Source: an uncultured Prevotellaceae bacterium (lineage in GTDB: Bacteria; Bacteroidota; Bacteroidia; Bacteroidales; Bacteroidaceae). Taken from it: a DNA stretch of 45,556 nucleotides. The position numbers were made by a program, and so were the translations under genes. The notes beneath the pieces are model-generated. The model did not search any database. It was given only the letters and a program-made list of their open reading frames with translations, and had not been told where the DNA came from. Shown in pieces: positions 24,522 through 32,991 of this stretch. The stretch is from contig USTH01000008.1 of NCBI GenBank assembly GCA_900557555.1, positions 1 to 45,556 of the forward strand, written 5' to 3'. How positions within the stretch are numbered: the stretch's first letter is position 1; each line of letters opens with the position of its first letter.

Positions 24522-26171
24522 ATGCTAAAAAACCTAAAGATACAGAACTATGCGCTTATAGAGAACCTTGACATAAGCTTTGAATCGGGTTTTTCGGTCA
24601 TCACAGGAGAAACCGGAGCAGGGAAAAGCATTCTCTTGGGCGCCTTGGCTTTAATTTTGGGCGGGCGGGCAGATACCTCGGCTATCAGCGTGGGAGCCAA
24701 ACGCTGCACTGTTGAAGCAACGTTCTTGGTGTCAAGTCAGGAAATACAAGACTTTCTTGAACAGAATGACCTCGATTTTGAAGACGGCGAGTGCATCATT
24801 CGCCGCGAGCTGACTTCAACAGGCAAAAGTCGCGCCTTTATTAACGACACTCCCGTATCGCTTGCCTTGGTCAAAGACCTAAGTTCTCTGCTTATAGACA
24901 TACATTCCCAACACCAGAATCTGCTTCTCACCAACGCCAAATTTGTTCTCGACGTAATAGATTCTGTGGCAGACAACAGTTCTCTTGTAAGCACTTATGC
25001 CTCACAATTCAAAGCATTCAAGGATTGCGAGAAAGAGCTTGCTACCCTAAACAGTCAAATTAACACAGAGACAGACAAGGTCAGTTTTCTGAGTTTCCAA
25101 TTGAAAGAGATTTCATCTGCCGGCCTGAAAGACGGCGAGCAAGAAGAACTTGAAGAGGAGCAACTTCTTCTGGACAATGCAGAAAATATCAAAGATGCTC
25201 TCTACGGAGCCGACAACGAACTTGGCGACAGTCTTGACAGAATACGGGCGGCACAAAACGCCCTTGAACGCATCAGCGGTGTATATGCCGATGCGTCCCA
25301 TTTGGCAGAACGCATTGAAAGCTGTCGCATAGAGCTTGACGACATACAGTCAGAGCTGACTCACAAGCAATCGGGCATAGATTTCGACTCAAGCAGGGCG
25401 GAGATTGTGGAAGAACGGCTCAACACCATTTATGCCTTGATGAAGAAATACCACAAGCAGTCTGTGACCGAACTGCTGGCGTTGCAAGAAGAACTGGAAC
25501 GGCAACTCCACAACATCACCAACCGCACAGAGGTACTTGAAGAAAAGACACAAGAATGCGAAACCCTTAGGTGTCAGGCTTCTGCCACAGCAAAGCAACT
25601 GTCAGCCAGACGCATCGAAGCTGGCAAAACAATCGGAGAAGCATTGGTCTCCCAGCTGCAATCCCTGGGCATGCCCGATGTGAGATTTGACGTCAGCATA
25701 AAACCACTTGCCTCGATCTCTGCCACAGGACTGGACGATGTAACTTTTTTGTTCAGCGCCAACAAAAACATTCCTTTATGCAACATCTCCAAAATCGCAT
25801 CGGGTGGCGAAGTGGCCCGAGTGATGCTTTCGCTCAAAGCCCTGTTGTCGGGCCACAGAGACTTGCCTACAATCGTCTTTGACGAAATAGACACGGGCGT
25901 CTCTGGCAAGATTTCAGACAAGATGGCATCCGTAATGAGCAGCATGGCACAACACGGCAGACAAGTCGTCTGCATAACACACCAGCCCCAGATAGCCGCC
26001 GCCGGGCAATATCATTACAGAGTCTATAAAGAGAGCGAAAGCGGGCAGGCACACACCCACATAGAACTTCTGTCACCGCCAGAGAGAGTTGAGGAAATAG
26101 CAAAAATGCTTTCTGGAGAAAAACTGACAGAAGCAGCAATAAACAACGCACAAATTCTTCTGAAAAAATGA
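24522..26171 (+). CDS. recN: DNA repair protein RecN
   Basis: An SMC-like ATPase acting in double-strand-break repair. The 549 aa shows the N-terminal half of the ATPase (LKIQNYALIENLDISFESGF, Walker A GETGAGKS), a long coiled-coil middle (about 150-370), then the ABC signature region (KIASGGEVARVMLSLK), Walker B (TIVFDEIDTGVSG) and the H-loop region CITHQPQIAA. All catalytic motifs are intact. Its TGA stop overlaps the ATG of the next gene by 4 bp (ATGA), so the two are translationally coupled. Confidence 0.97.
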   Translation: MLKNLKIQNYALIENLDISFESGFSVITGETGAGKSILLGALALILGGRADTSAISVGAKRCTVEATFLVSSQEIQDFLEQNDLDFEDGECIIRRELTSTGKSRAFINDTPVSLALVKDLSSLLIDIHSQHQNLLLTNAKFVLDVIDSVADNSSLVSTYASQFKAFKDCEKELATLNSQINTETDKVSFLSFQLKEISSAGLKDGEQEELEEEQLLLDNAENIKDALYGADNELGDSLDRIRAAQNALERISGVYADASHLAERIESCRIELDDIQSELTHKQSGIDFDSSRAEIVEERLNTIYALMKKYHKQSVTELLALQEELERQLHNITNRTEVLEEKTQECETLRCQASATAKQLSARRIEAGKTIGEALVSQLQSLGMPDVRFDVSIKPLASISATGLDDVTFLFSANKNIPLCNISKIASGGEVARVMLSLKALLSGHRDLPTIVFDEIDTGVSGKISDKMASVMSSMAQHGRQVVCITHQPQIAAAGQYHYRVYKESESGQAHTHIELLSPPERVEEIAKMLSGEKLTEAAINNAQILLKK

Positions 26172-27892
26172 AAAAAACAATAAGCCTGTTTATCCTACTT
26201 TTCCTAACTGTCTTATTACATGCTGCAATAGACAAGAAGCTTTTGTCGTCTGTTGTCAGCGTAAGCACCACCGATTCCACCGGACAGTCCATAGGCAAAG
26301 CGTGGGGAGTGGTCATTCCATCTGACAGCACTGCACCCGGCAATACCGTTACAGTAATAACACCATACAGTCTGTTAAAACATGCCACCCGTGCAGTAAT
26401 TACCGATGCCGGCGGCAAGACCTATCCTGCATACAGAATAACAGGCGCCAACGACCTCTACGACGTTGCCAAGTTCACCGTCAAGGACTGTGGCATAAAA
26501 CCTCTTCGCATTTCGACAGACAAACTCAGCACCGGCACAAAGGCCTACGTCATTACCGGCATGGTAAACAAGAAGAAATTGGCAACAGAAGCCTCTGTCA
26601 CACAGACTGATGAACACGGGGGACTGACATACTATACTCTGTCGCTTCCTGCCGACAAAAGCCTAATCGGCACACCTCTGCTCAATGCCAACAACGAGGT
26701 TGTGGCCATAATACAGAGAAGTGCCGAAAGCGAGAAAGACAAGATGTTTGCCGTTGGCATAGAAATAAACCAGGCTCTTGTGGTTGAAACCATGTCGGCC
26801 GCCAACACATCACTTAACGACATCTACATTCCAAAGCAGCTTCCAGCCGATGAGAAACAAGCATCGAGCTACCTCTATCTGCTTACCAGAAATTCGGAAG
26901 ACACCATTTCCTATCTTGCTAACCTCGAAGACTTCATAACGGCCTACCCTACCAGCAACTTCGGTTACGTACAGAGAGCCCTCTACTACGCCACCACACA
27001 GCAATATGCCAAAGCTGAGGCAGACTACAACACGGCTCTTGAAAACTGCACAGACAAGGCCGACATACACTACAACATAAGCACCACACTATACCTCCTC
27101 AATCAAAACAAGGAATACAAACTATATAAGGACTGGACTCTGGAACGCGCCCTGAACGAAATAGATCAGGCATACAGCATTTTCCAGACCCCACTTTATC
27201 TCATGCACAAAGGCAAGTGCCTCTATGCAATGAAAAGATATTCCGATGCCGGCAACGTCTATAATGAAATCAATCAGACAAGTTTCCGCTCATCAGAGAA
27301 CCTTTTCTACGAATCGCGTTCGCTTGAGATGGCAGGTGGAGACTCTGCCAAGGTTCTTGCACTTCTCGACAGTGCCGTTGCAAGGTTCAGACGTCCCTAC
27401 AAACCCGATGCTGCACCATATATATATTACCGTGCACAACAATATGACCGTTACGGTCACCACAAGGAGGCAGTAATCGGCTATCAGGACTATCAGGACA
27501 TCATAGGAATAAAGAACCTCAACGATCGATTCTTCTACCTCAAGGAACAGGCAGAGGTAAAGTCAAACTTCTACCCGCAGGCTCTGGCAGACATTGAGCA
27601 GGCAATATCTCTCAATCCAAACGAATACGTCTACTACATAGAGAAAGCTCTCATCGAAACCCGCACGGGCAACTACGAAGAAGCGGTTATATCTGCCAAG
27701 CTTGCCCAGAAGATTGACTCTTCCGACTCAGACTCATACAAACTTATGGGCATAGCTTATGGGGAGTTGGGTAACTACGAAGAGGCTGTCAAAAATCTGC
27801 GGCGAGCTGTAGAATTGGGCGACAGCGAGGCTCAATCGTGGATTGACAGCATGAAAAACCGCAAGCCAAAATCGCAATCCAAACCACACTAA
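26168..27892 (+). CDS. Exported trypsin-like pseudo-protease with TPR repeats
   Basis: A 574-aa exported protein: signal peptide 1-20, a trypsin/HtrA-like domain (about 22-205), then TPR repeats (about 225-560; clear units such as PQALADIEQAISLNPNEYVY, ending with NYEEAVKNLRRAVELG). The protease fold keeps its Asp (Asp99 in DLYDVAKF). The His position holds Tyr67/Ser68 (VITPYSLL), and the GNSGGP serine motif reads SLIGTP with Ile167 in place of the nucleophile. It is therefore very probably inactive, perhaps a periplasmic scaffold or sensor. It overlaps recN by 4 bp and lies 27 bp before dusB. No gene symbol is known to me. Confidence 0.85.
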   Translation: MKKTISLFILLFLTVLLHAAIDKKLLSSVVSVSTTDSTGQSIGKAWGVVIPSDSTAPGNTVTVITPYSLLKHATRAVITDAGGKTYPAYRITGANDLYDVAKFTVKDCGIKPLRISTDKLSTGTKAYVITGMVNKKKLATEASVTQTDEHGGLTYYTLSLPADKSLIGTPLLNANNEVVAIIQRSAESEKDKMFAVGIEINQALVVETMSAANTSLNDIYIPKQLPADEKQASSYLYLLTRNSEDTISYLANLEDFITAYPTSNFGYVQRALYYATTQQYAKAEADYNTALENCTDKADIHYNISTTLYLLNQNKEYKLYKDWTLERALNEIDQAYSIFQTPLYLMHKGKCLYAMKRYSDAGNVYNEINQTSFRSSENLFYESRSLEMAGGDSAKVLALLDSAVARFRRPYKPDAAPYIYYRAQQYDRYGHHKEAVIGYQDYQDIIGIKNLNDRFFYLKEQAEVKSNFYPQALADIEQAISLNPNEYVYYIEKALIETRTGNYEEAVISAKLAQKIDSSDSDSYKLMGIAYGELGNYEEAVKNLRRAVELGDSEAQSWIDSMKNRKPKSQSKPH

Positions 27893-27919
27893 CGCATTTT
27901 ACAACCCGTATTTCTACAG

Positions 27920-28942
27920 ATGAATATTGGCAACATAGCATTAGGGGAACATCCAGTTCTACTGGCTCCGATGGAGGATGTCACCGACATAGGCTTCCGT
28001 CTGCTTTGCAAGCAGTTAGGGGCAGGCATGGTGTACTCCGAATTTGTTTCGTGCGATGCGCTGACACGCATGGTCAACAAATCGCTCCAAAAACTTGCCG
28101 TCTGCGATGAGGAGCGGCCGGTGGCCATACAAATCTACGGCAAGGATCCAAAGGAGATGGCCCGTGCGGCAAAGATTGTTATAGACCGCTCTCATCCCGA
28201 TATTCTTGACATCAATTTCGGCTGCCCCGTCAAGAGGGTTGCTGGCAAAGGCGCCGGAGCCGGCCTGCTTCAGAACGTCCCACTGCTTCTGGACATCGCC
28301 AAGGCCGTGGTCGATGCTGTTGACGTGCCGGTTACCGCCAAAACCCGTCTGGGCTGGGACTGCAACAACATCATAATCGAAGAACTTGCACTCAAATTGC
28401 AAGAACAGGGCATCAAGGCACTCACCGTTCACGGCCGCACCCGCTCGCAGATGTATACAGGCGAAGCCAACTGGCAACCTATCGGAAATCTCAAGAACAA
28501 CCCCACACTACACATCCCCGTTATTGGCAATGGCGACATTGACTCTGCCACAAAAGCCGTGGAAGCATTCCGCGATTACAGAGTTGATGCCATCATGGTG
28601 GGGCGCGCCTCGTTTGGCAGACCTTGGATATTTAAGGAAATCCATGATGCCCTTAATCCAGAGGCACCGGTAGACCCAAGTTCGGTCGTGCAAAGCGACT
28701 ACGAGCCCATGTCACCAGACTGGAAACTTGATGTTCTCAAAAAACAAATACAGACAAGCATAGACCATATCGGCGAATACCGCGGCATCCTTCATGTGCG
28801 CCGCCACATTGCTTCGACACCCCTGTTCAAGGCCATCCCCAATTTCAGGGAACATCGCATCGCCATGCTCCGTGCCGAAACAGCAGACAAGCTGTATGAC
28901 CTTATGGAACAGACACGCCCATTGATAAGAAACAAAGAATAA
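27920..28942 (+). CDS. dusB: tRNA-dihydrouridine synthase
   Basis: A flavoenzyme reducing uridine to dihydrouridine in tRNA. The 340-aa TIM barrel begins with VLLAPMEDVTDIGFRLLC and has the catalytic Cys102 in INFGCPVKRVAGKGAGAGLL, plus VTAKTRLGW, LTVHGRTRSQMYTG and a phosphate-binding GNGDI and MVGRAS. This pattern fits the DusB subgroup. It lies inside the dnaN-to-methyltransferase run, 12 bp before the permease. Confidence 0.93.
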   Translation: MNIGNIALGEHPVLLAPMEDVTDIGFRLLCKQLGAGMVYSEFVSCDALTRMVNKSLQKLAVCDEERPVAIQIYGKDPKEMARAAKIVIDRSHPDILDINFGCPVKRVAGKGAGAGLLQNVPLLLDIAKAVVDAVDVPVTAKTRLGWDCNNIIIEELALKLQEQGIKALTVHGRTRSQMYTGEANWQPIGNLKNNPTLHIPVIGNGDIDSATKAVEAFRDYRVDAIMVGRASFGRPWIFKEIHDALNPEAPVDPSSVVQSDYEPMSPDWKLDVLKKQIQTSIDHIGEYRGILHVRRHIASTPLFKAIPNFREHRIAMLRAETADKLYDLMEQTRPLIRNKE

Positions 28943-28954
28943 CCTATAACCGAA

Positions 28955-30616
28955 ATGTCACTTTTCATACGCAAGCCGTTGAACCTATTGCAGGAAGAAG
29001 CCCGTGAGCAAGGCACAGGCTCCTTGAAGAGGGTTCTCGGCCCTGCCAGTCTGATAGCACTTGGTGTCGGCACCATCGTCGGAGCCGGTCTTTTCTCCAT
29101 TACGGGTCTGGTTGCCGCAAACAATGCCGGCCCAGCCATTGTCATCTCGTTTGTCATCGCCTCCGTTTGCTGCTGCTTTGCAGGGCTATGCTATGCCGAG
29201 TTTGCCTCCATGATACCCATTGCTGGCAGCGCATACACCTACTCCTATGCAACCATGGGCGAACTGACGGCATGGATTATAGGGTGGGACCTCGTTTTGG
29301 AATATAGCGTGGCGGCCACCACGGTGAGCATTTCGTGGAGTCGCTACCTGGTTACGTTTCTCAATGACATTGGTATCAGCCTGTCACCAGAACTGACGGC
29401 ATGTCCGTGGGAAGGCGGTCTGATGAACCTGCCTGCCCTGTTGATTGTTATTGCCATAAGTCTGCTTTTGGTAAGAGGCACCAAAGAGAGCGCTGTTTTC
29501 AATTTTATCGTTGTCTTTCTGAAGACTGGCGTCATTGTGACATTTATCATCTTGGGTTGGAAATATATCAACACCGACAACTACACCCCCTTTCTCCCTG
29601 AAAACACAGGAACAATGGGAGAGTTCGGGATTTCTGGTGTGTTGCGCGGTGCGGCAATAATATTCTTTGCCTATCTGGGTTTTGACGTAGTCAGCACCAC
29701 CGCCCAAGAAACAAAAAATCCCAGACGTAACATGCCCATCGGAATACTTGGCTCACTGGCGGTGTGCCTGCTGCTTTATCTGTTGTTTGCCCATGTAATG
29801 ACCGGAGTAACCAACTATACCAGTTTTCAAGGCAAAGAGGGCATCGCACCTGTTGCGGTCGCCATTTCCAAAATGGGTATTCCCGATGCCAATGGTGTCA
29901 TCAGCCCCGTCTATCCATGGCTCAACAAGGCCATTATCCTCGCAATACTCATCGGTTACTGTTCAGTCATCATGGGTACTCTCATGGCGCAGAGCCGCAT
30001 TTTCATGAGCATGAGCCGCGACGGCATGCTGCCTCCCTTTTTCTCACGTCTGCACAAGCGTTACCGCACCCCCGCACACAATTCGCTTCTGCTCATGCTT
30101 GTTGTAGGACTGCTGGCGGCCTTCGTCCCTGCTGGAGTGGCGGGCGAGATGTGCAGCATAGGCACCCTATTTGCTTTCATTCTTGTGTGTGCTGGCATTA
30201 TCATCATGCGCAGGTCGTTGCCTGATGCCCCCAGGGCTTTCAAGGTGCCTTGGGTACCTGTAGTGCCTATATTAGGCATCGTTTCGTGTTTCATCGTTGC
30301 ATTGAGTCTGCCGGCCGACACATGGATACGCCTTGTGTTATGGATGCTTATAGGTCTCGACATCTACCACGCCTATGGCATGAAGCGCAGTCGTCTTGAA
30401 CCGTCACCTCACCGAAAGGGAGCTTCTTCGCTCGTTTGGCTCGGACTGTTCGTCTCTGTACTGTGCATCATTACCGGTTGCTGGCATCAAGGTTCCGCTG
30501 GCTGGAATTCTGACTACACTCTTTTGTCCATAGCCCTCGTCATGGGATTTTCTCATATTGTCTACTATATTCTGCAACTATCAAAAATCAAACATTCATG
30601 CAAGAACGACAAGTAA
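28955..30616 (+). CDS. APC-superfamily amino-acid permease (CAT-like)
   Basis: A 553-aa inner-membrane protein with 12-14 hydrophobic segments. The N-terminal LGVGTIVGAGLFSITG is the glycine-rich TM1 motif that binds the amino-acid backbone in the APC superfamily. EFASMIPIAGSAYTYSY (TM3) and IIFFAYLGFDVVSTTAQET (TM6) match the cationic amino-acid transporter subgroup. Substrate is unproven. The last 19 bp overlap the start of the methyltransferase gene. Confidence 0.9.
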   Translation: MSLFIRKPLNLLQEEAREQGTGSLKRVLGPASLIALGVGTIVGAGLFSITGLVAANNAGPAIVISFVIASVCCCFAGLCYAEFASMIPIAGSAYTYSYATMGELTAWIIGWDLVLEYSVAATTVSISWSRYLVTFLNDIGISLSPELTACPWEGGLMNLPALLIVIAISLLLVRGTKESAVFNFIVVFLKTGVIVTFIILGWKYINTDNYTPFLPENTGTMGEFGISGVLRGAAIIFFAYLGFDVVSTTAQETKNPRRNMPIGILGSLAVCLLLYLLFAHVMTGVTNYTSFQGKEGIAPVAVAISKMGIPDANGVISPVYPWLNKAIILAILIGYCSVIMGTLMAQSRIFMSMSRDGMLPPFFSRLHKRYRTPAHNSLLLMLVVGLLAAFVPAGVAGEMCSIGTLFAFILVCAGIIIMRRSLPDAPRAFKVPWVPVVPILGIVSCFIVALSLPADTWIRLVLWMLIGLDIYHAYGMKRSRLEPSPHRKGASSLVWLGLFVSVLCIITGCWHQGSAGWNSDYTLLSIALVMGFSHIVYYILQLSKIKHSCKNDK

Positions 30617-31410
30617 ACCGCCAGCAGTATTTCAACGAGCTGGCTCTTTCGAGCGAAAAATATTTTGTACCATACATCACACGTTTCAAGAAACTATCAA
30701 AGGACATGCGTGTGTTGGAGATTGGATGCGGAGACGGTGGCAACCTCGTGCCGTTTGCCAAGATGGAATGTTCTGTTCTGGGTGTTGACATGTCACCCTC
30801 ACGCATAGAAACCGCACGCAAATGTTTTGCGGAATTAGGACTGCAGGGCGACTTCATCGCTGCTGATATCTTTACCGTCAAGGAACTCGAACACCAGTTC
30901 GACCTTATTATATGCCATGACGTGTTGGAACACATTCCCGATAAGATGACATTTGTGAACAACCTGAAGAAATACACCAAGCCCGGCGGCGTGGTGTTCA
31001 TGTCGTTTCCAGCATGGCAAATGCCTTTTGGCGGACACCAGCAGATATGTCACAGCAAACTGCTCAGCCACCTCCCTTTCTATCATATTCTTCCTCGGCC
31101 GCTCTATAAGGCAATATTAAAAATAGGCGGCGAACCACAAGACATCATTGCTGAACTGATGAATATCAAAAGCACACGGTGCCCTATTGAAAAATTTGAG
31201 CGCATCGTCAGAGTGCAGCAACTGCAAGTAATGGACCGCCGTTTCTATTTCATCAACCCTCACTATGAGGTTAAGTTCCACCTCAAACCGCGCCGCCTAA
31301 CACCATTGATAGGTTGCATTCCATGGCTGCGCAATTTTTTCACCACTTCCTGCTTCTATATTTTAGACCCCAATCCTGTCAAAACGCAAGAATCCCAAAT
31401 CGGTCATTAG
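30598..31410 (+). CDS. Class I SAM-dependent methyltransferase
   Basis: A 270-aa Rossmann-fold methyltransferase. Motif I is VLEIGCGDGGNL (39-50). VLGVDMSPSRIETA is the acidic loop, CHDVLEHIPD is motif IV, and KPGGVVFMSFP is the post-II strand. The HDVLEHI signature is seen in small-molecule and lipid methyltransferases, but no substrate can be named. The start overlaps the permease by 19 bp. The final codons and stop (SQIGH then TAG) are read from a family A repeat copy, so the original C-terminus may have been replaced. Confidence 0.88.
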   Translation: MQERQVNRQQYFNELALSSEKYFVPYITRFKKLSKDMRVLEIGCGDGGNLVPFAKMECSVLGVDMSPSRIETARKCFAELGLQGDFIAADIFTVKELEHQFDLIICHDVLEHIPDKMTFVNNLKKYTKPGGVVFMSFPAWQMPFGGHQQICHSKLLSHLPFYHILPRPLYKAILKIGGEPQDIIAELMNIKSTRCPIEKFERIVRVQQLQVMDRRFYFINPHYEVKFHLKPRRLTPLIGCIPWLRNFFTTSCFYILDPNPVKTQESQIGH

Positions 31411-31440
31411 GTCGTAAACAGCGTCTTTTTGTTACTTCTT
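31392..31440 (+). repeat. Dispersed repeat family A, copy 6
   Basis: CCCAAATCGGTCATTAGGTC, GTAAACAGCGTCTTTTTGTT, ACTTCTT. Its CATTAG supplies the last His codon and stop of the methyltransferase gene. Confidence 0.75.
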
Positions 31441-31489
31441 ATAGTCTTTCATGAAGTATCGGCGCTCGCTTTCTGTTTAACCCAAGAGA

Positions 31490-31517
31490 TTGCCCCACGT
31501 TTACATACGTAGGGCAA
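31490..31517. terminator. Possible hairpin between convergent genes
   Basis: TTGCCC and GGGCAA enclose ACGT/ACGT with one C-A mismatch and loop TTACAT. It lies between the methyltransferase (plus) and hisS (minus) genes. There is no clear T tract, so the terminator role is uncertain. Confidence 0.4.
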
Positions 31518-31567
31518 AGGCATTTCTCCATCAAAATTATGCAAAGTAGTCTGGTCTCGGCGTTTGG

Positions 31568-32926
31568 TCAGGCCAGTTTGGCTATTAATTCATCTACCGT
31601 CACTTGCGTCTGCTGGCCAGTTGCCATATCCTTGAGCGTTATGACATCGCTGTTCATCTCATTTTCGCCCACCAGAGCCACGTATGGCACTCCTGTCGTG
31701 TTGGCATAGCTCATCTGCTTCTTCATCTTGGCGCAGTCAGGATATATTTCGGTGCGCACCCCTGCTCTACGCAGTCGTGTGGCGGCCTTGAGGCAGTATG
31801 CAGCTTCGGCCTGTCCAAAGTTGATGAACAGCACCTGAGCTCCTTGGATAGCATTTTCCGGATACAAGTCAAGCTGGTTCAGCACATCGTAGATACGGTC
31901 GGCACCAAACGAGATGCCCACACCGCTAAGACCAGGCATTCCGAAGATACCTGTAAGGTTGTCGTAGCGTCCTCCGCCCGTGATTGAACCTATCTGCACG
32001 TCAAGAGCCTTGACCTCAAAGATACAACCTGTGTAGTAGTTCAGGCCACGAGCCAACGTGAGGTCAAGCTCCACAGGATTGGACAGACCGAGTTCCCTCA
32101 GCTGTTCAAGCACAAACCTGACCTCCTCAACACCCTTGGTACCGACTTCAAGACCGTCAAGGATACGAGCAATAATGTCAAGTTTCCCGTTATTGTCACC
32201 AGTGGCATTGAATATAGGCATAAGCTTTTCTATGCCGTCCTCGCTTATTCCGCTGTCAAGCAATTCTGCCTTTACATTGTCAATGCCTACCTTGTCAAGT
32301 TTGTCTATCGCGGTAGTAAGTTCTATGATTTTGTCGGGAAAGCCGATATACTCGGCAAGTCCGGTGAGTATCTTGCGGTTGTTGATATGTATGCAGACCC
32401 TTATGCCGAATTTAGCAAACACCGTGTCAACAATCTGCATCAACTCTACCTCGTTGAGCAGAGAGTCTGACCCGACCACATCGGCATCGCACTGATAGAA
32501 CTCGCGATAGCGCCCTTTCTGTGGGCGGTCGGCCCGCCACACTGGCTGTATCTGATAGCGTTTGAATGGCATCTGGAGTTCATCACGGTGTTGCACTACA
32601 TATCGTGCAAAGGGCACAGTAAGGTCATAGCGCAGCCCCTTCTCGCAAAGCTGGGCAGCCAAGTGGCCTGTTGCACCCTGCGTGAGGTCTTCCGGCTTTA
32701 TGCCTTTGAGGAAGTCACCCGAGTTGAGAATTTTGAAGAGCAGTTTATCGCCCTCCTCGCCATATTTGCCCATAAGAGTCTGGAGGTTTTCCATGGCGGG
32801 AGTCTCTATCTGACGAAAGCCGTAGAGAGCATAAACCTCACGTATGGTGTTGAATATATAGTTGCGCTTTGCCATTTCAACAGGCGAGAAGTCGCGCGTT
32901 CCTTTAGGTATGCTTGGTTTGTTCAT
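31568..32926 (-). CDS. hisS: Histidine--tRNA ligase
   Basis: Charges tRNA-His. The 452 aa is a class II synthetase: KGTRDFSP at the start, motif 2 with PQKGRYREFYQCDADVVG, histidine-specific LARGLNYYTGCIFEV and GGGRYDNL, motif 3 SGVGISFGADRI, and a C-terminal anticodon-binding domain. I start at MNKPSIPKGTRDF (32926); the frame extends 13 codons upstream but those residues are not family-like. It is the last gene of the ahcY-yfhO-hisS minus-strand run. Confidence 0.96.
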   Translation of the reverse strand: MNKPSIPKGTRDFSPVEMAKRNYIFNTIREVYALYGFRQIETPAMENLQTLMGKYGEEGDKLLFKILNSGDFLKGIKPEDLTQGATGHLAAQLCEKGLRYDLTVPFARYVVQHRDELQMPFKRYQIQPVWRADRPQKGRYREFYQCDADVVGSDSLLNEVELMQIVDTVFAKFGIRVCIHINNRKILTGLAEYIGFPDKIIELTTAIDKLDKVGIDNVKAELLDSGISEDGIEKLMPIFNATGDNNGKLDIIARILDGLEVGTKGVEEVRFVLEQLRELGLSNPVELDLTLARGLNYYTGCIFEVKALDVQIGSITGGGRYDNLTGIFGMPGLSGVGISFGADRIYDVLNQLDLYPENAIQGAQVLFINFGQAEAAYCLKAATRLRRAGVRTEIYPDCAKMKKQMSYANTTGVPYVALVGENEMNSDVITLKDMATGQQTQVTVDELIAKLA

Positions 32927-32991
32927 TGTCTGATGGTTGTTCTGAATATCACTTGTGTATATCATGGCAGCAGAGCCACTGCAAAGCGGTC

